A DNA stretch of 13,665 nucleotides from Candidatus Aminicenantes bacterium UBA2199. Its GTDB lineage: Bacteria; Acidobacteriota; Aminicenantia; UBA2199. The DNA lies in assembly GCA_002327965.1 (NCBI GenBank), contig DCVB01000076.1:1-13665 (forward strand). Reading direction: 5' to 3'. Below the pieces are notes generated by a model, which ran no database searches, was not told the origin of the DNA, and was given only the letters and a program-made list of their open reading frames with translations. The position numbers and the translations under genes were made by a program. Shown here piece after piece: positions 1-4,965 of this stretch. Positions within the stretch are counted from its first letter, which is position 1, and the number at the start of each line of letters is the position of its first letter.

Positions 1-475
1 CGCCCTCCAGCTCGGCCTTGGGGACCAGCGCCGCCACCGAGTCGACGACGATGATGTCGACGCTGCCCGAGCGCACCAGGATCTCGGCGATCTCCAGCGC
101 CTGCTCGCCCCAGTCGGGCTGGGCGATGTACAGCTCGTCGATGTTGACGCCGAGCTTCTGGGCGTAGAGCGGGTCGAGGGCATGCTCGGCGTCGATGAAG
201 GCGGCATAGCCGCCGGCTTTTTGCGCTTCGGCGATGGCATGCAGGGCCAGCGTCGTCTTGCCCGAGCCTTCCGGCCCGTAGACCTCGATGACGCGACCGC
301 GCGGGAAGCCGCCGATGCCGGAAATGATGTCCAGGGCGATGGATCCCGAGGAGATGGCGGGGATCTGCACCACGTCCTTGCCGCCCAGCTTCATGATCGA
401 TCCCTTGCCGAACTGCTTTTCGATCTGCGATACGGCGTTGTTCAATGCGGTCGTTTTGTTGCCTGCTTCAGCCAT
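1..475 (-). CDS. recA: Recombinase RecA, N-terminal part (gene runs off the window)
   Basis: RecA binds single-stranded DNA as an ATP-dependent filament, drives homologous pairing and stimulates LexA self-cleavage. About 158 codons are visible. The reading begins MAEAGNKTTALNNAVSQIEK and continues with KQFGKGSIMKLG, the Walker A loop GPEGSGKTT and the strand IDAEHALDP. It then has the MAW-equivalent segment QPDWGEQALEI (the usual TGEQ written DWGEQ) and the Walker B-like VDIIVVDSVAAL, before leaving the window near VPKAELEG. The start is fixed by a GAGGAGG ribosome-binding site at 481-487, a few bases before the ATG. A possible promoter and an inverted repeat lie upstream at 502-538. The gene is co-directional with the toxin-antitoxin pair but separated from it by a heptamer repeat spacer. 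Identity is certain from the motifs; only the C-terminus is missing. Confidence 0.97.
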   Translation of the reverse strand, partial: MAEAGNKTTALNNAVSQIEKQFGKGSIMKLGGKDVVQIPAISSGSIALDIISGIGGFPRGRVIEVYGPEGSGKTTLALHAIAEAQKAGGYAAFIDAEHALDPLYAQKLGVNIDELYIAQPDWGEQALEIAEILVRSGSVDIIVVDSVAALVPKAELEG

Positions 476-501
476 TGGGTCCTCCTCAGGAATTAGAGCT
501 T

Positions 502-530
502 ATTGTATCAGGATTAGCGGTCCAGGGAAA
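502..530 (-). promoter_or_regulatory. Possible recA promoter
   Basis: Reading the minus strand, TACAAT (507-502) matches a -10 box at 5 of 6 bases. The hexamer 17 bases upstream (530-525, TTTCCC) is a poor -35. This gives a leader of about 20 bases that contains the GAGGAGG site. The weak -35 overlaps the inverted repeat at 521-538, which fits a regulated promoter. This is read by eye and is tentative. Confidence 0.35.
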
Positions 531-538
531 TACCTGGA
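521..538. promoter_or_regulatory. Inverted repeat over the recA -35 region, possible operator
   Basis: The arms TCCAGG (521-526) and CCTGGA (533-538) are perfect inverse complements around a 6-base spacer. The repeat sits upstream of recA, across the position where the -35 box would fall. recA is commonly repressed by LexA, whose recognition sequence differs between phyla, so this could be a lineage-specific SOS box. It matches neither the E. coli (CTGT-N8-ACAG) nor the Bacillus (GAAC-N4-GTTC) pattern. A 6-base arm can arise by chance. Confidence 0.3.
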
Positions 539-545
539 TTTGAAT

Positions 546-580
546 GAAAAGTGAAAAGTGAAATGTGAAAAGTGAAAAGT
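546..580. repeat. Heptamer array, GAAAAGT family, left arm
   Basis: Five consecutive 7-base units: GAAAAGT four times and GAAATGT once (546-552, 553-559, 560-566, 567-573, 574-580). The array lies between recA and the toxin gene. The inverse complement of the unit appears at 632-661, so the two could pair in single-stranded DNA or RNA. No open reading frame with coding character is seen in the spacer. Confidence 0.9.
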
Positions 581-631
581 GTTTGGAAGGAAGCAAGGAG
601 AGAGGAGGGCTCTAAAAAAGGTCACTATTTG

Positions 632-661
632 ACTTTTCACGATTAACTTTTCACTTGTCAC
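632..661. repeat. Heptamer array, GAAAAGT family, inverted right arm
   Basis: Units of 7 bases in the opposite orientation to 546-580: ACTTTTC (632-638), ACGATTA (639-645), ACTTTTC (646-652), ACTTGTC (653-659), then AC. Two units are exact complements of GAAAAGT in register and two are degenerate. The array overlaps the 3' end of the PIN toxin gene: its stop codon (653-651) and the last two sense codons (Asp, Lys) fall inside the repeat. Confidence 0.85.
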
Positions 662-1040
662 TGCTGGATGATAACAGGGTTATTTTTAACCCCTTTTTCG
701 CGAACAATTGGAAATGGTGGTCCAGCGTGAGGATCTCTTCACAGCCGGCTTCGACCAGCGAACTGACGATGATGGCGTCGAAGGCGGGCATGCCGGTGCC
801 ATGGGCGATCTGCCCCGCCTTCAACGCGACAACGGCGGTCACGGGAATGGCTTCAACGGCCTTGGCGATATCTTCCAGCACTGTCGGCCAGGCTTTCAGG
901 TCGCCGTGCAGCAGCTTTCTTTTCAGTTCGTAGAAGCAGAGCACGGAGGTCAGCAACTCCCTGTTCTCCCAGGCCTCCGCCGCCAAGGGCCGGCCCGCGG
1001 CCAAGGCATAGAAGAAACTGGTGTCAATCCCGGTCAGCAT
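651..1040 (-). CDS. PIN-domain ribonuclease toxin, VapC-like
   Basis: A 129-residue protein of typical VapC size. It reads MLTGIDTSFFYALAAGRP at the N-terminus and contains the acidic residues expected of a PIN nuclease active site: Asp6 (GIDTSFF), Glu38 (CFYELKRK), Asp88 (PAFDAIIVSS) and Asp107 (LTLDHHF). PIN toxins cleave RNA, often tRNA or rRNA, using Mg2+ held by these residues. The start at 1040 lies 17 bases inside the end of the upstream antitoxin gene, with AAAGGA about 9 bases before the ATG. This coupling is typical of toxin-antitoxin operons; an in-frame upstream ATG at 1088 would overlap the antitoxin far more. The C-terminal Asp-Lys-stop is encoded by the heptamer array at 632-661, so the tail may have been changed by repeat insertion. 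The family is clear, but the RNA target is unknown. Confidence 0.88.
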   Translation of the reverse strand: MLTGIDTSFFYALAAGRPLAAEAWENRELLTSVLCFYELKRKLLHGDLKAWPTVLEDIAKAVEAIPVTAVVALKAGQIAHGTGMPAFDAIIVSSLVEAGCEEILTLDHHFQLFAKKGLKITLLSSSSDK

Positions 1041-1263
1041 CGGCCGCGGTCCTTTCGCGGTGCAGCGCTTCCCAGCCGGTGGGAGCAAGTGCCGTTCGGA
1101 TATTTTCCATCACCCGCTTTCTAGCCTCGGCCATCTCGCCGGTTTTCAGGAATTCCTCGACGGAACGGCTGATGATGCGGGAAATTGGCATATCGCTGGC
1201 CTTGGCCCGGGCGCGCACCGCGTCCAGCACTTCTTTTTTCAGGTAAAAGCTCACTGCCGGCAT
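1024..1263 (-). CDS. Ribbon-helix-helix antitoxin paired with the PIN toxin
   Basis: A 79-residue protein. Its N-terminal half (MPAVSFYLKKEVLDAVRARA, then SDMPISRIISRSVEEFLKTG) has the short beta strand followed by two helices of a ribbon-helix-helix DNA-binding domain (about residues 2-42). The charged C-terminal half (about 43-79) would wrap and neutralise the toxin. The start at 1263 is chosen because GGAGG lies about 6 bases upstream; the upstream extension to 1425 runs into repeat sequence. The gene overlaps the toxin by 17 bases. Its promoter contains a palindrome, consistent with the autorepression usual for these modules. It could be called CopG- or VapB-like; the subfamily cannot be fixed by eye. 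Confidence 0.82.
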   Translation of the reverse strand: MPAVSFYLKKEVLDAVRARAKASDMPISRIISRSVEEFLKTGEMAEARKRVMENIRTALAPTGWEALHRERTAADADRD

Positions 1264-1283
1264 GGTGCCCTCCATATATATAG

Positions 1284-1320
1284 TATCATGATATGATAAT
1301 AATTCAACAAAAAAGTTCAA
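1284..1320 (-). promoter_or_regulatory. Promoter and palindromic operator of the toxin-antitoxin operon
   Basis: On the minus strand, TTGAAC (1320-1315) and TATCAT (1298-1293) are separated by 16 bases and match -35/-10 boxes at 4 and 5 of 6 positions. The 10-base perfect palindrome TATCATGATA (1293-1284) begins at the last base of the -10 box. A ribbon-helix-helix dimer bound here would block polymerase. Binding by the antitoxin is inferred from the position and from how such operons normally work. Confidence 0.55.
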
Positions 1321-1334
1321 AAACCATGAATCTT

Positions 1335-1368
1335 GGTTTACGGTAGACGGTGCACGGTTAACGGTAGG
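1335..1368. repeat. Heptamer array, ACGGT family, outer left arm
   Basis: Period-7 units GGTTTAC, GGTAGAC, GGTGCAC, GGTTAAC and a partial GGTAGG starting at 1335, 1342, 1349, 1356 and 1363. The core ACGGT is fixed and the two other bases vary. The complement of this array stands at 1548-1580. Together they enclose a second inverted pair of heptamer arrays, so 1335-1580 is a nested inverted repeat filling the 318-base gene-free interval 1264-1581. Confidence 0.88.
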
Positions 1369-1393
1369 AAAAGAAGCAATCGTAAGAACTAAA

Positions 1394-1447
1394 ATTCCAA
1401 ATTCCAAGCACCAAGCACCAAACAAGCACCAAATCCCAATAACCCAA
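1394..1447. repeat. Heptamer array, CCAA family, inner left arm
   Basis: Units with the core CCAA: ATTCCAA twice (1394, 1401), GCACCAA twice (1408, 1415), a 4-base interruption (1422-1425), GCACCAA (1426), ATCCCAA (1433) and an 8-base variant (1440-1447). The spacing is otherwise exactly 7. The inverse complement is at 1510-1544. Confidence 0.85.
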
Positions 1448-1481
1448 TCCCCTGGCGGGGCTTTGACCCAAACAAAGAAAA

Positions 1482-1504
1482 GAAACTGAAAGGGCTTTCG
1501 TTTC
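1482..1504. repeat. Central hairpin of the nested inverted repeat
   Basis: GAAAC (1482-1486), a one-base bulge, then GAAAG (1488-1492), two loop bases, CTTTC (1495-1499) and GTTTC (1500-1504). The arms pair over 10 base pairs. The hairpin lies between the two CCAA-family arms, so the whole block 1335-1580 is roughly symmetric around it. A two-base loop is too tight to close fully, so the innermost pairs would open. Confidence 0.5.
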
Positions 1505-1509
1505 GGACA

Positions 1510-1544
1510 TTGGAATTTGGTGCTTGGGATTTGGTGCTTATTTC
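1510..1544. repeat. Heptamer array, CCAA family, inverted inner right arm
   Basis: TTGGAAT (1510), TTGGTGC (1517), TTGGGAT (1524) and TTGGTGC (1531), followed by a degenerate unit TTATTTC (1538). These are the complements of the units at 1394-1447 in exact 7-base register. Confidence 0.85.
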
Positions 1545-1547
1545 TTC

Positions 1548-1580
1548 ACCGTAAACCGTCTACCGTGTACCGTAAACCGA
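1548..1580. repeat. Heptamer array, ACGGT family, inverted outer right arm
   Basis: ACCGTAA (1548), ACCGTCT (1555), ACCGTGT (1562), ACCGTAA (1569) and a partial ACCGA (1576-1580). This is the inverse complement of the array at 1335-1368. The array ends one base before the divIVA stop codon (1584-1582), so it is the first thing transcribed past that gene. A folded form could act in termination or mRNA protection. Confidence 0.88.
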
Positions 1581-1581
1581 T

Positions 1582-2067
1582 CTACTTTCCCAGGTATTCG
1601 ATCTTGTCGAACTCCTCGTCCTGCTTGTGGTAGGTCTCGATCAGCTCCTTCAGCGAATTGAGCAGGTGGATGATGTCGCTCTCGATCTCCTTGCGCTTGA
1701 ACTGCAGGTTCTTGATCTCCTCGCGGATGGCCGACTGCCGCAGCATGGCATGCTTGATGATCTCCTCGGATTTGATCTCGGCATCCTTGGTGATCAGCTC
1801 GGCCTCCTTGTGCGAGTTGACCTTGATCTCGCTGGAGAACTTCTGGGCGGCGATCAGGGTGTCGCGCAGCAGCTCCTCCTTTCGCTCCAGTTTGGCCAGG
1901 CTCTCGCGCAGCCGCTCCATGCCGCCCTTGAGTTCCTCCTTCTCGCGGATCTCGTCCTCCAGGGTTTCGGCGACCTGCTGCAGGAAGTTCTTGACCTCGC
2001 TGGCATCGAGTCCCTTGAACTTGGTGGAGAACGTCTGGCTCAGGATCTCCTGTGGCGTCAGCTTCAT
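1582..2067 (-). CDS. divIVA: DivIVA-family coiled-coil protein
   Basis: A 161-residue protein with a DivIVA N-terminal domain. MKLTPQEILSQTFSTKFKGL followed by DASEVKNFLQQV aligns with the Bacillus DivIVA start MPLTPNDIHNKTFTKSFRGY. Phe17 is kept and Arg18 is replaced by Lys18, preserving the hydrophobic-basic pair that inserts into curved membrane. From about residue 25 to 150 it is a charged, heptad-rich coiled coil (EIREKEELKGGMERLRESL and onward). DivIVA proteins form scaffolds at poles or septa. The start at 2067 has AAGGAGG just upstream; a longer frame to 2154 would cover the yggS stop and has no homology. The gene begins 17 bases after yggS ends, echoing the yggS-divIVA neighbourhood of Gram-positive division clusters. 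The family is clear, but its job in this lineage is unknown. Confidence 0.88.
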   Translation of the reverse strand: MKLTPQEILSQTFSTKFKGLDASEVKNFLQQVAETLEDEIREKEELKGGMERLRESLAKLERKEELLRDTLIAAQKFSSEIKVNSHKEAELITKDAEIKSEEIIKHAMLRQSAIREEIKNLQFKRKEIESDIIHLLNSLKELIETYHKQDEEFDKIEYLGK

Positions 2068-2083
2068 GCTCCCTCCTTGCCGG

Positions 2084-2764
2084 TCATTTGCGCCGGCCGA
2101 ACAGGGCCGTGCCGATCCGGACCAGCGTGGCCCCTTCCTCCACGGCCACTTCATAGTCGTGGCTCATGCCCATGGAAAGGTGGCCGACCGGCATGTTGGC
2201 CACGGCCTGGCGCTGGATCTCGTCGCGAAGCCCGCGCAGGCGGGCGAAAAAAGGCCGCACCTTCTCCGTATCCTCGAAATAGGGCGGGATGGCCATCAGG
2301 CCGGCGATGACCACCTTGCCGAGGCCGGCGATATAGGGGATGGCCCGTTTCAATCCCTCGACGGAAAAACCCGTTTTGCTGCTTTCCTCGGCGATGTTGA
2401 CCTCGATGAAAACCTCGACCGGCTGGTCGACCCGCTTGTGGATGTGTTCCAGGGCCTTTACGCCGTCGACCGACTCGATCAGCTGAAACGCGTTCAATAT
2501 GCGGTTGATCTTGTTCTTCTGCAGGGTGCCGATGAAGTGCCATTCAATCCCTTTTGCCGGGAAGTGGCGCATGTGCGCCTCGGCCTCCTGGAGCTTGTTC
2601 TCGCCCAGCAGCCGGACGCCCAGGTCGAGCACCCGGCGGATCCTTTCCGGCCCCTGGTCCTTGCAAACGGCCAAGAGGCGGACCTGGGCCAGGTCACGCC
2701 CGGAGCGCCGGCAGGCCGCGGCGATTTTTTCCTGGATCAGGTCAAGGTTTTCAGCGATCTCCAT
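2084..2764 (-). CDS. yggS: YggS/PROSC family PLP-binding protein
   Basis: A 226-residue protein with the full YggS outline, a single TIM-barrel like the N-terminal domain of alanine racemase. Lys35 in LLAVCKDQ is the expected PLP Schiff-base lysine (family consensus AVSK). GENKLQEAE, WHFIGTLQKNK, EVNIAEESSKTGF, GLMAIPP, LSMGMSHDYEVAVEEG and RIGTALFG follow in the family order. Members bind pyridoxal phosphate and influence B6 and amino-acid homeostasis; no catalytic reaction is established. The start is backed by GGAGG about 5 bases upstream and lies 14 bases inside the preceding zinc-ribbon gene, so the two are translationally coupled. divIVA follows. Confidence 0.93.
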   Translation of the reverse strand: MEIAENLDLIQEKIAAACRRSGRDLAQVRLLAVCKDQGPERIRRVLDLGVRLLGENKLQEAEAHMRHFPAKGIEWHFIGTLQKNKINRILNAFQLIESVDGVKALEHIHKRVDQPVEVFIEVNIAEESSKTGFSVEGLKRAIPYIAGLGKVVIAGLMAIPPYFEDTEKVRPFFARLRGLRDEIQRQAVANMPVGHLSMGMSHDYEVAVEEGATLVRIGTALFGRRK

Positions 2765-3110
2765 GTTCCTCCAGTGCCTGTTGCCGGTGCAGATAGTTCT
2801 TATAGAAGCCCCAGATGGCGAACAGGGCGCAGATGGCCATGCCGTGGCGGCCGATATACTTGGACCAGAAGAAAAAAATGAACAGGAACAACAGGAAAGC
2901 GACGATGGCCAGTCCCTGCATGCCGCGTCCTTTCCGGGGGTTCTTCAGGATCAGGGAGTCGTTTTCATCGACGGGGCCGCCGCAGTTCAGGCAAATCCTG
3001 TATTCCGGGTCCAGTTCCTGGACATGGCCGCATTTCGTGCACTGGACGTTCATCTTGCCTGCCGGTTTCGGCGCCGGACGCGGTTCCGGCGGGCGCTCAT
3101 TGCCGTTCAT
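2751..3110 (-). CDS. Small zinc-ribbon membrane protein, function unknown
   Basis: A 119-residue protein of unknown function. After a proline-rich cytoplasmic stretch (residues 1-20) it has two CxxC knuckles, CTKC (24-27) and CLNC (40-43), spaced as in a rubredoxin-like zinc ribbon. Two probable transmembrane segments follow: about 64-83, ending in a run rich in Phe and Leu, and about 89-104. The C-terminus is basic then acidic. The start at 3110 is preferred because a strong promoter (TTGGCA, 18 bases, TATAAT) ends 6 bases before this ATG, predicting a leaderless transcript. The longer in-frame ATG at 3146 lies within the -35 box, and the alternative Met at 3053 has only a weak ribosome site. 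It heads the operon with yggS and divIVA and overlaps yggS by 14 bases. No function is claimed. Confidence 0.72.
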   Translation of the reverse strand: MNGNERPPEPRPAPKPAGKMNVQCTKCGHVQELDPEYRICLNCGGPVDENDSLILKNPRKGRGMQGLAIVAFLLFLFIFFFWSKYIGRHGMAICALFAIWGFYKNYLHRQQALEEHGDR

Positions 3111-3116
3111 GTCCCG

Positions 3117-3146
3117 ATTATACAATAGCGGCCGGAATTTTGCCAA
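3117..3146 (-). promoter_or_regulatory. Promoter of the zinc-ribbon/yggS/divIVA operon
   Basis: On the minus strand the -35 is TTGGCA (3146-3141, 5 of 6) and the -10 is TATAAT (3122-3117, 6 of 6), with an 18-base spacer. Six bases separate the -10 from the ATG at 3110, so transcription should begin at or next to the start codon. No Shine-Dalgarno sequence fits in that gap. Confidence 0.7.
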
Positions 3147-3174
3147 GCAAACCCGCAGCGGGAAATCCGGCGGC

Positions 3175-4800
3175 TCATTTTCCGTCCAGGGCCAACCGGA
3201 AGCCCAGGATGTTCAGCGCGCTTTCGGGCTTTTCGCTGCTGCGGTTGGCGGAGCGCACCAGGGCGGCACCGTTAGCCCAGGAACCGCCGCGCACGACCTT
3301 TTCCGATCCGCTTTCGGGTCCCTGGGGCGACTCGTGAGGGGTGTTGCCGTAAAAACCCGCATCATACCAGTCCTGGACCCATTCCCAGACATTGCCGGCC
3401 ATGTCGAGAATGCCGAATGGCGACGCGCCCTTGGGATAGGAGCCCACGGGGCGGGTCATCATGTGGTCCTTGTTGAAATTGGCCAGACTGGAATCGGGCG
3501 GGGCGCCGCCCCAGGGATAGCGGAAACGGGCCGCCTTTTCCCATTCCGCCTCGCTGGGCAGGCGGAAGCGGAGCCCGGTCTGTTCCTCGAGCCAGGCGCA
3601 GTAGGCCGCGGCGTCGTGCCAGGACACATAAATGACCGGTCGCGTGCCCCGCCCCCAGCCTTCGTCGGAGACGCGGGGGCGGTCGGTAGCGTCGCAAAAG
3701 CGGTCGTACTGTTCGAAGGTCACTTCGGTCTTGCCGATCCAGTAACCCTCCAGGAACAGCTTGTGGGCCGGGTGCTCGTCGTCGTCGCCCTCGCGGGCGG
3801 GCGAGCCGATGGTCGCCTCCCCTGCCGGGATGTACACCATGGAAATATTGCCGTGGAAAAGGGCTTCCCAGTAGCCCAGGTCGTTGCGCCAAGCTTTGTC
3901 GGCCTTGCCCTTGATTTTCTGCAGGAACGGCTCGGCGGCCGCTTCCGGCTGCGGGGGTGTTGCGGTCTTTTCGCTTTTCTTGCCGGCGTCGGCTTGGGGT
4001 TTGGTCACTTCCCCCGTTGGGTCTTTCGTTCCCGGTTCAGGCGGCTTGCTCAGCAGGGAGTCGATCTGGGGCCTAATGTCACCCAATTCGCCGGCCTTTT
4101 CCTCCAGGATCGCCGCCAGCTCCTGGGGGGATTCACGCTCCATGGCCATCAGGCGCGAGCGCACGTCGTCCCGGCCTTCGGGATAAAGGCGCAACGCTTC
4201 GACCAGGTAGAGGAATGCGAACTTCACGTCGCTTTTTTCATAATGGGCGTCGGACTTTTTCAGGTAATCATTGAACTTGGCGCCGCGTTCGGCCCTGGCG
4301 ATGGCTTTCCTGGTCTCGCTGCATTTCTCTTTCGCCACCAGGTTGCCCGGTTCCAGCGCGAGCGCTTTTTCGTAGTGCGCCAGTGCGGCGGAGACGTCGC
4401 CGGCGTCAACGGCCCGGTCGCCCTGGTCCAGGTGCCAGTCGGCATTCTGCGTTACAACGATGGGTGCGGGCGGGCTGGCCGCCGGCAGCAGCTCCTTTTC
4501 AAAGACGACGTAGCGGGCATCATCGGGATTCAGCCCCTTGCCGATCTCCATGGTCGCCTCGGCCGCGCGCTCCAAGACCCTGCTGACAATGAAGTTACCG
4601 ATGTTGATCGTGTATTCCCCGCCCAGTTCCTTGTACAAAGCCTTGACGATTCCCTTCATGCCGAGCTCGACCCCATCCATGGCGCCACGGTCGATGATCA
4701 GGACCAGGCCGTTGCGCCCGGTGACGTTGGCGATGGTCTCGGCCGGCAACGCCGGCGACGAAAGAACCGCCAGAAGAAAGATAATGGCTGCCTTTTTCAT
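3175..4800 (-). CDS. Exported TPR-like protein with C-terminal SUMF1/FGE-type domain lacking the catalytic cysteines
   Basis: A 541-residue protein. Residues 1-20 are a signal peptide (MKKAAIIFLLAVLSSPALPA). About 21-105 form a small beta-rich domain of unknown role. About 120-215 contain TPR-like helices (DQGDRAVDAGDVSAALAHYE), followed by a Pro/Lys/Glu-rich linker (about 250-295). About 321-539 are a complete formylglycine-generating-enzyme/SUMF1 fold, with markers IPAGEATIGS, YWIGKTEVTFEQYDRFC, RLPSEAEWEKAAR, DMAGNVWEW and VVRGGSW. Genuine sulfatase-modifying enzymes carry two copper-binding cysteines just after RGGSW; here these positions read Asn510 and Val515. The domain therefore probably serves in binding or structure, as in several non-FGE members. 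The start at 4800 has AGGAG six bases upstream and gives a clean signal peptide; the frame extends to 4833 without support. It appears monocistronic. Confidence 0.85.
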   Translation of the reverse strand: MKKAAIIFLLAVLSSPALPAETIANVTGRNGLVLIIDRGAMDGVELGMKGIVKALYKELGGEYTINIGNFIVSRVLERAAEATMEIGKGLNPDDARYVVFEKELLPAASPPAPIVVTQNADWHLDQGDRAVDAGDVSAALAHYEKALALEPGNLVAKEKCSETRKAIARAERGAKFNDYLKKSDAHYEKSDVKFAFLYLVEALRLYPEGRDDVRSRLMAMERESPQELAAILEEKAGELGDIRPQIDSLLSKPPEPGTKDPTGEVTKPQADAGKKSEKTATPPQPEAAAEPFLQKIKGKADKAWRNDLGYWEALFHGNISMVYIPAGEATIGSPAREGDDDEHPAHKLFLEGYWIGKTEVTFEQYDRFCDATDRPRVSDEGWGRGTRPVIYVSWHDAAAYCAWLEEQTGLRFRLPSEAEWEKAARFRYPWGGAPPDSSLANFNKDHMMTRPVGSYPKGASPFGILDMAGNVWEWVQDWYDAGFYGNTPHESPQGPESGSEKVVRGGSWANGAALVRSANRSSEKPESALNILGFRLALDGK

Positions 4801-4810
4801 TTTGAACTCC

Positions 4811-4824
4811 TGCTCCATGGAGCA
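4811..4824. promoter_or_regulatory. 14-base perfect palindrome just upstream of the SUMF1 gene's ribosome site
   Basis: TGCTCCATGGAGCA is its own reverse complement. It ends immediately before the GGAG ribosome-binding site of the gene starting at 4800. It could be a repressor site or, in RNA, a 5-base-pair stem with a CATG loop next to the ribosome site. Its role is inferred from position only. Confidence 0.35.
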
Positions 4825-4882
4825 TTCAACCATATTTTCCCCGGGATTTCAATGAATCGTGCGGGATCCCGGCAGGGCGGGC

Positions 4883-4911
4883 TTTGCACCCGGCGCTTTC
4901 TCTGATAAAAT
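4883..4911 (+). promoter_or_regulatory. Probable promoter of the cyclophilin gene
   Basis: TTTGCA (4883-4888) and TAAAAT (4906-4911) are separated by 17 bases, matching -35/-10 boxes at 4 and 5 of 6. Six bases after the -10 is an in-frame ATG at 4918. Transcription would start about there, giving either a 48-base leader for the ATG at 4966 or a leaderless start at 4918. Confidence 0.5.
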
Positions 4912-4927
4912 GAAAAAATGGCCGTCA

Positions 4928-4945
4928 GCCGCCGCTTGCGGCGGC
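4928..4945 (+). other. GC hairpin in the leader of the cyclophilin mRNA
   Basis: GCCGCCGC (4928-4935) and GCGGCGGC (4938-4945) are perfect complements around TT. In RNA the closing pairs would open to give a 6-7 base-pair stem. It lies between the predicted transcription start and the AAGGAG site (4951-4956) and leaves that site exposed. It may stabilise the message; no further role is seen. Confidence 0.45.
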
Positions 4946-4965
4946 GCAGCAAGGAGAAAAACCCC

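Noticed and set aside
521..661. Insertion sequence or MITE between recA and the toxin gene
   Set aside because: The inverted arms are degenerate heptamers rather than defined terminal repeats, no target-site duplication was seen and no transposase is nearby.
1264..1425. N-terminal extension of the antitoxin up to 1425
   Set aside because: The extension translates heptamer repeat DNA and promoter sequence, while the ATG at 1263 has a GGAGG site and starts a normal ribbon-helix-helix domain.
546..1580. CRISPR array as an explanation for the repeats
   Set aside because: The units are 7 bases long, tandem and without spacers, and no cas gene is present.
1658..2881. A 407-codon open frame on the plus strand across divIVA and yggS
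   Set aside because: It is the antisense of two well-recognised genes, its translation is Ser/Arg/Leu-rich without any domain, and it has no ribosome-binding site. High GC makes such long shadow frames common.
2815..4905. A 696-codon plus-strand open frame opposite the zinc-ribbon and SUMF1 genes
   Set aside because: The opposite strand carries a signal peptide and a full SUMF1 domain in order; the plus-strand translation is Gly/Ala/Val/His-rich with no motif.
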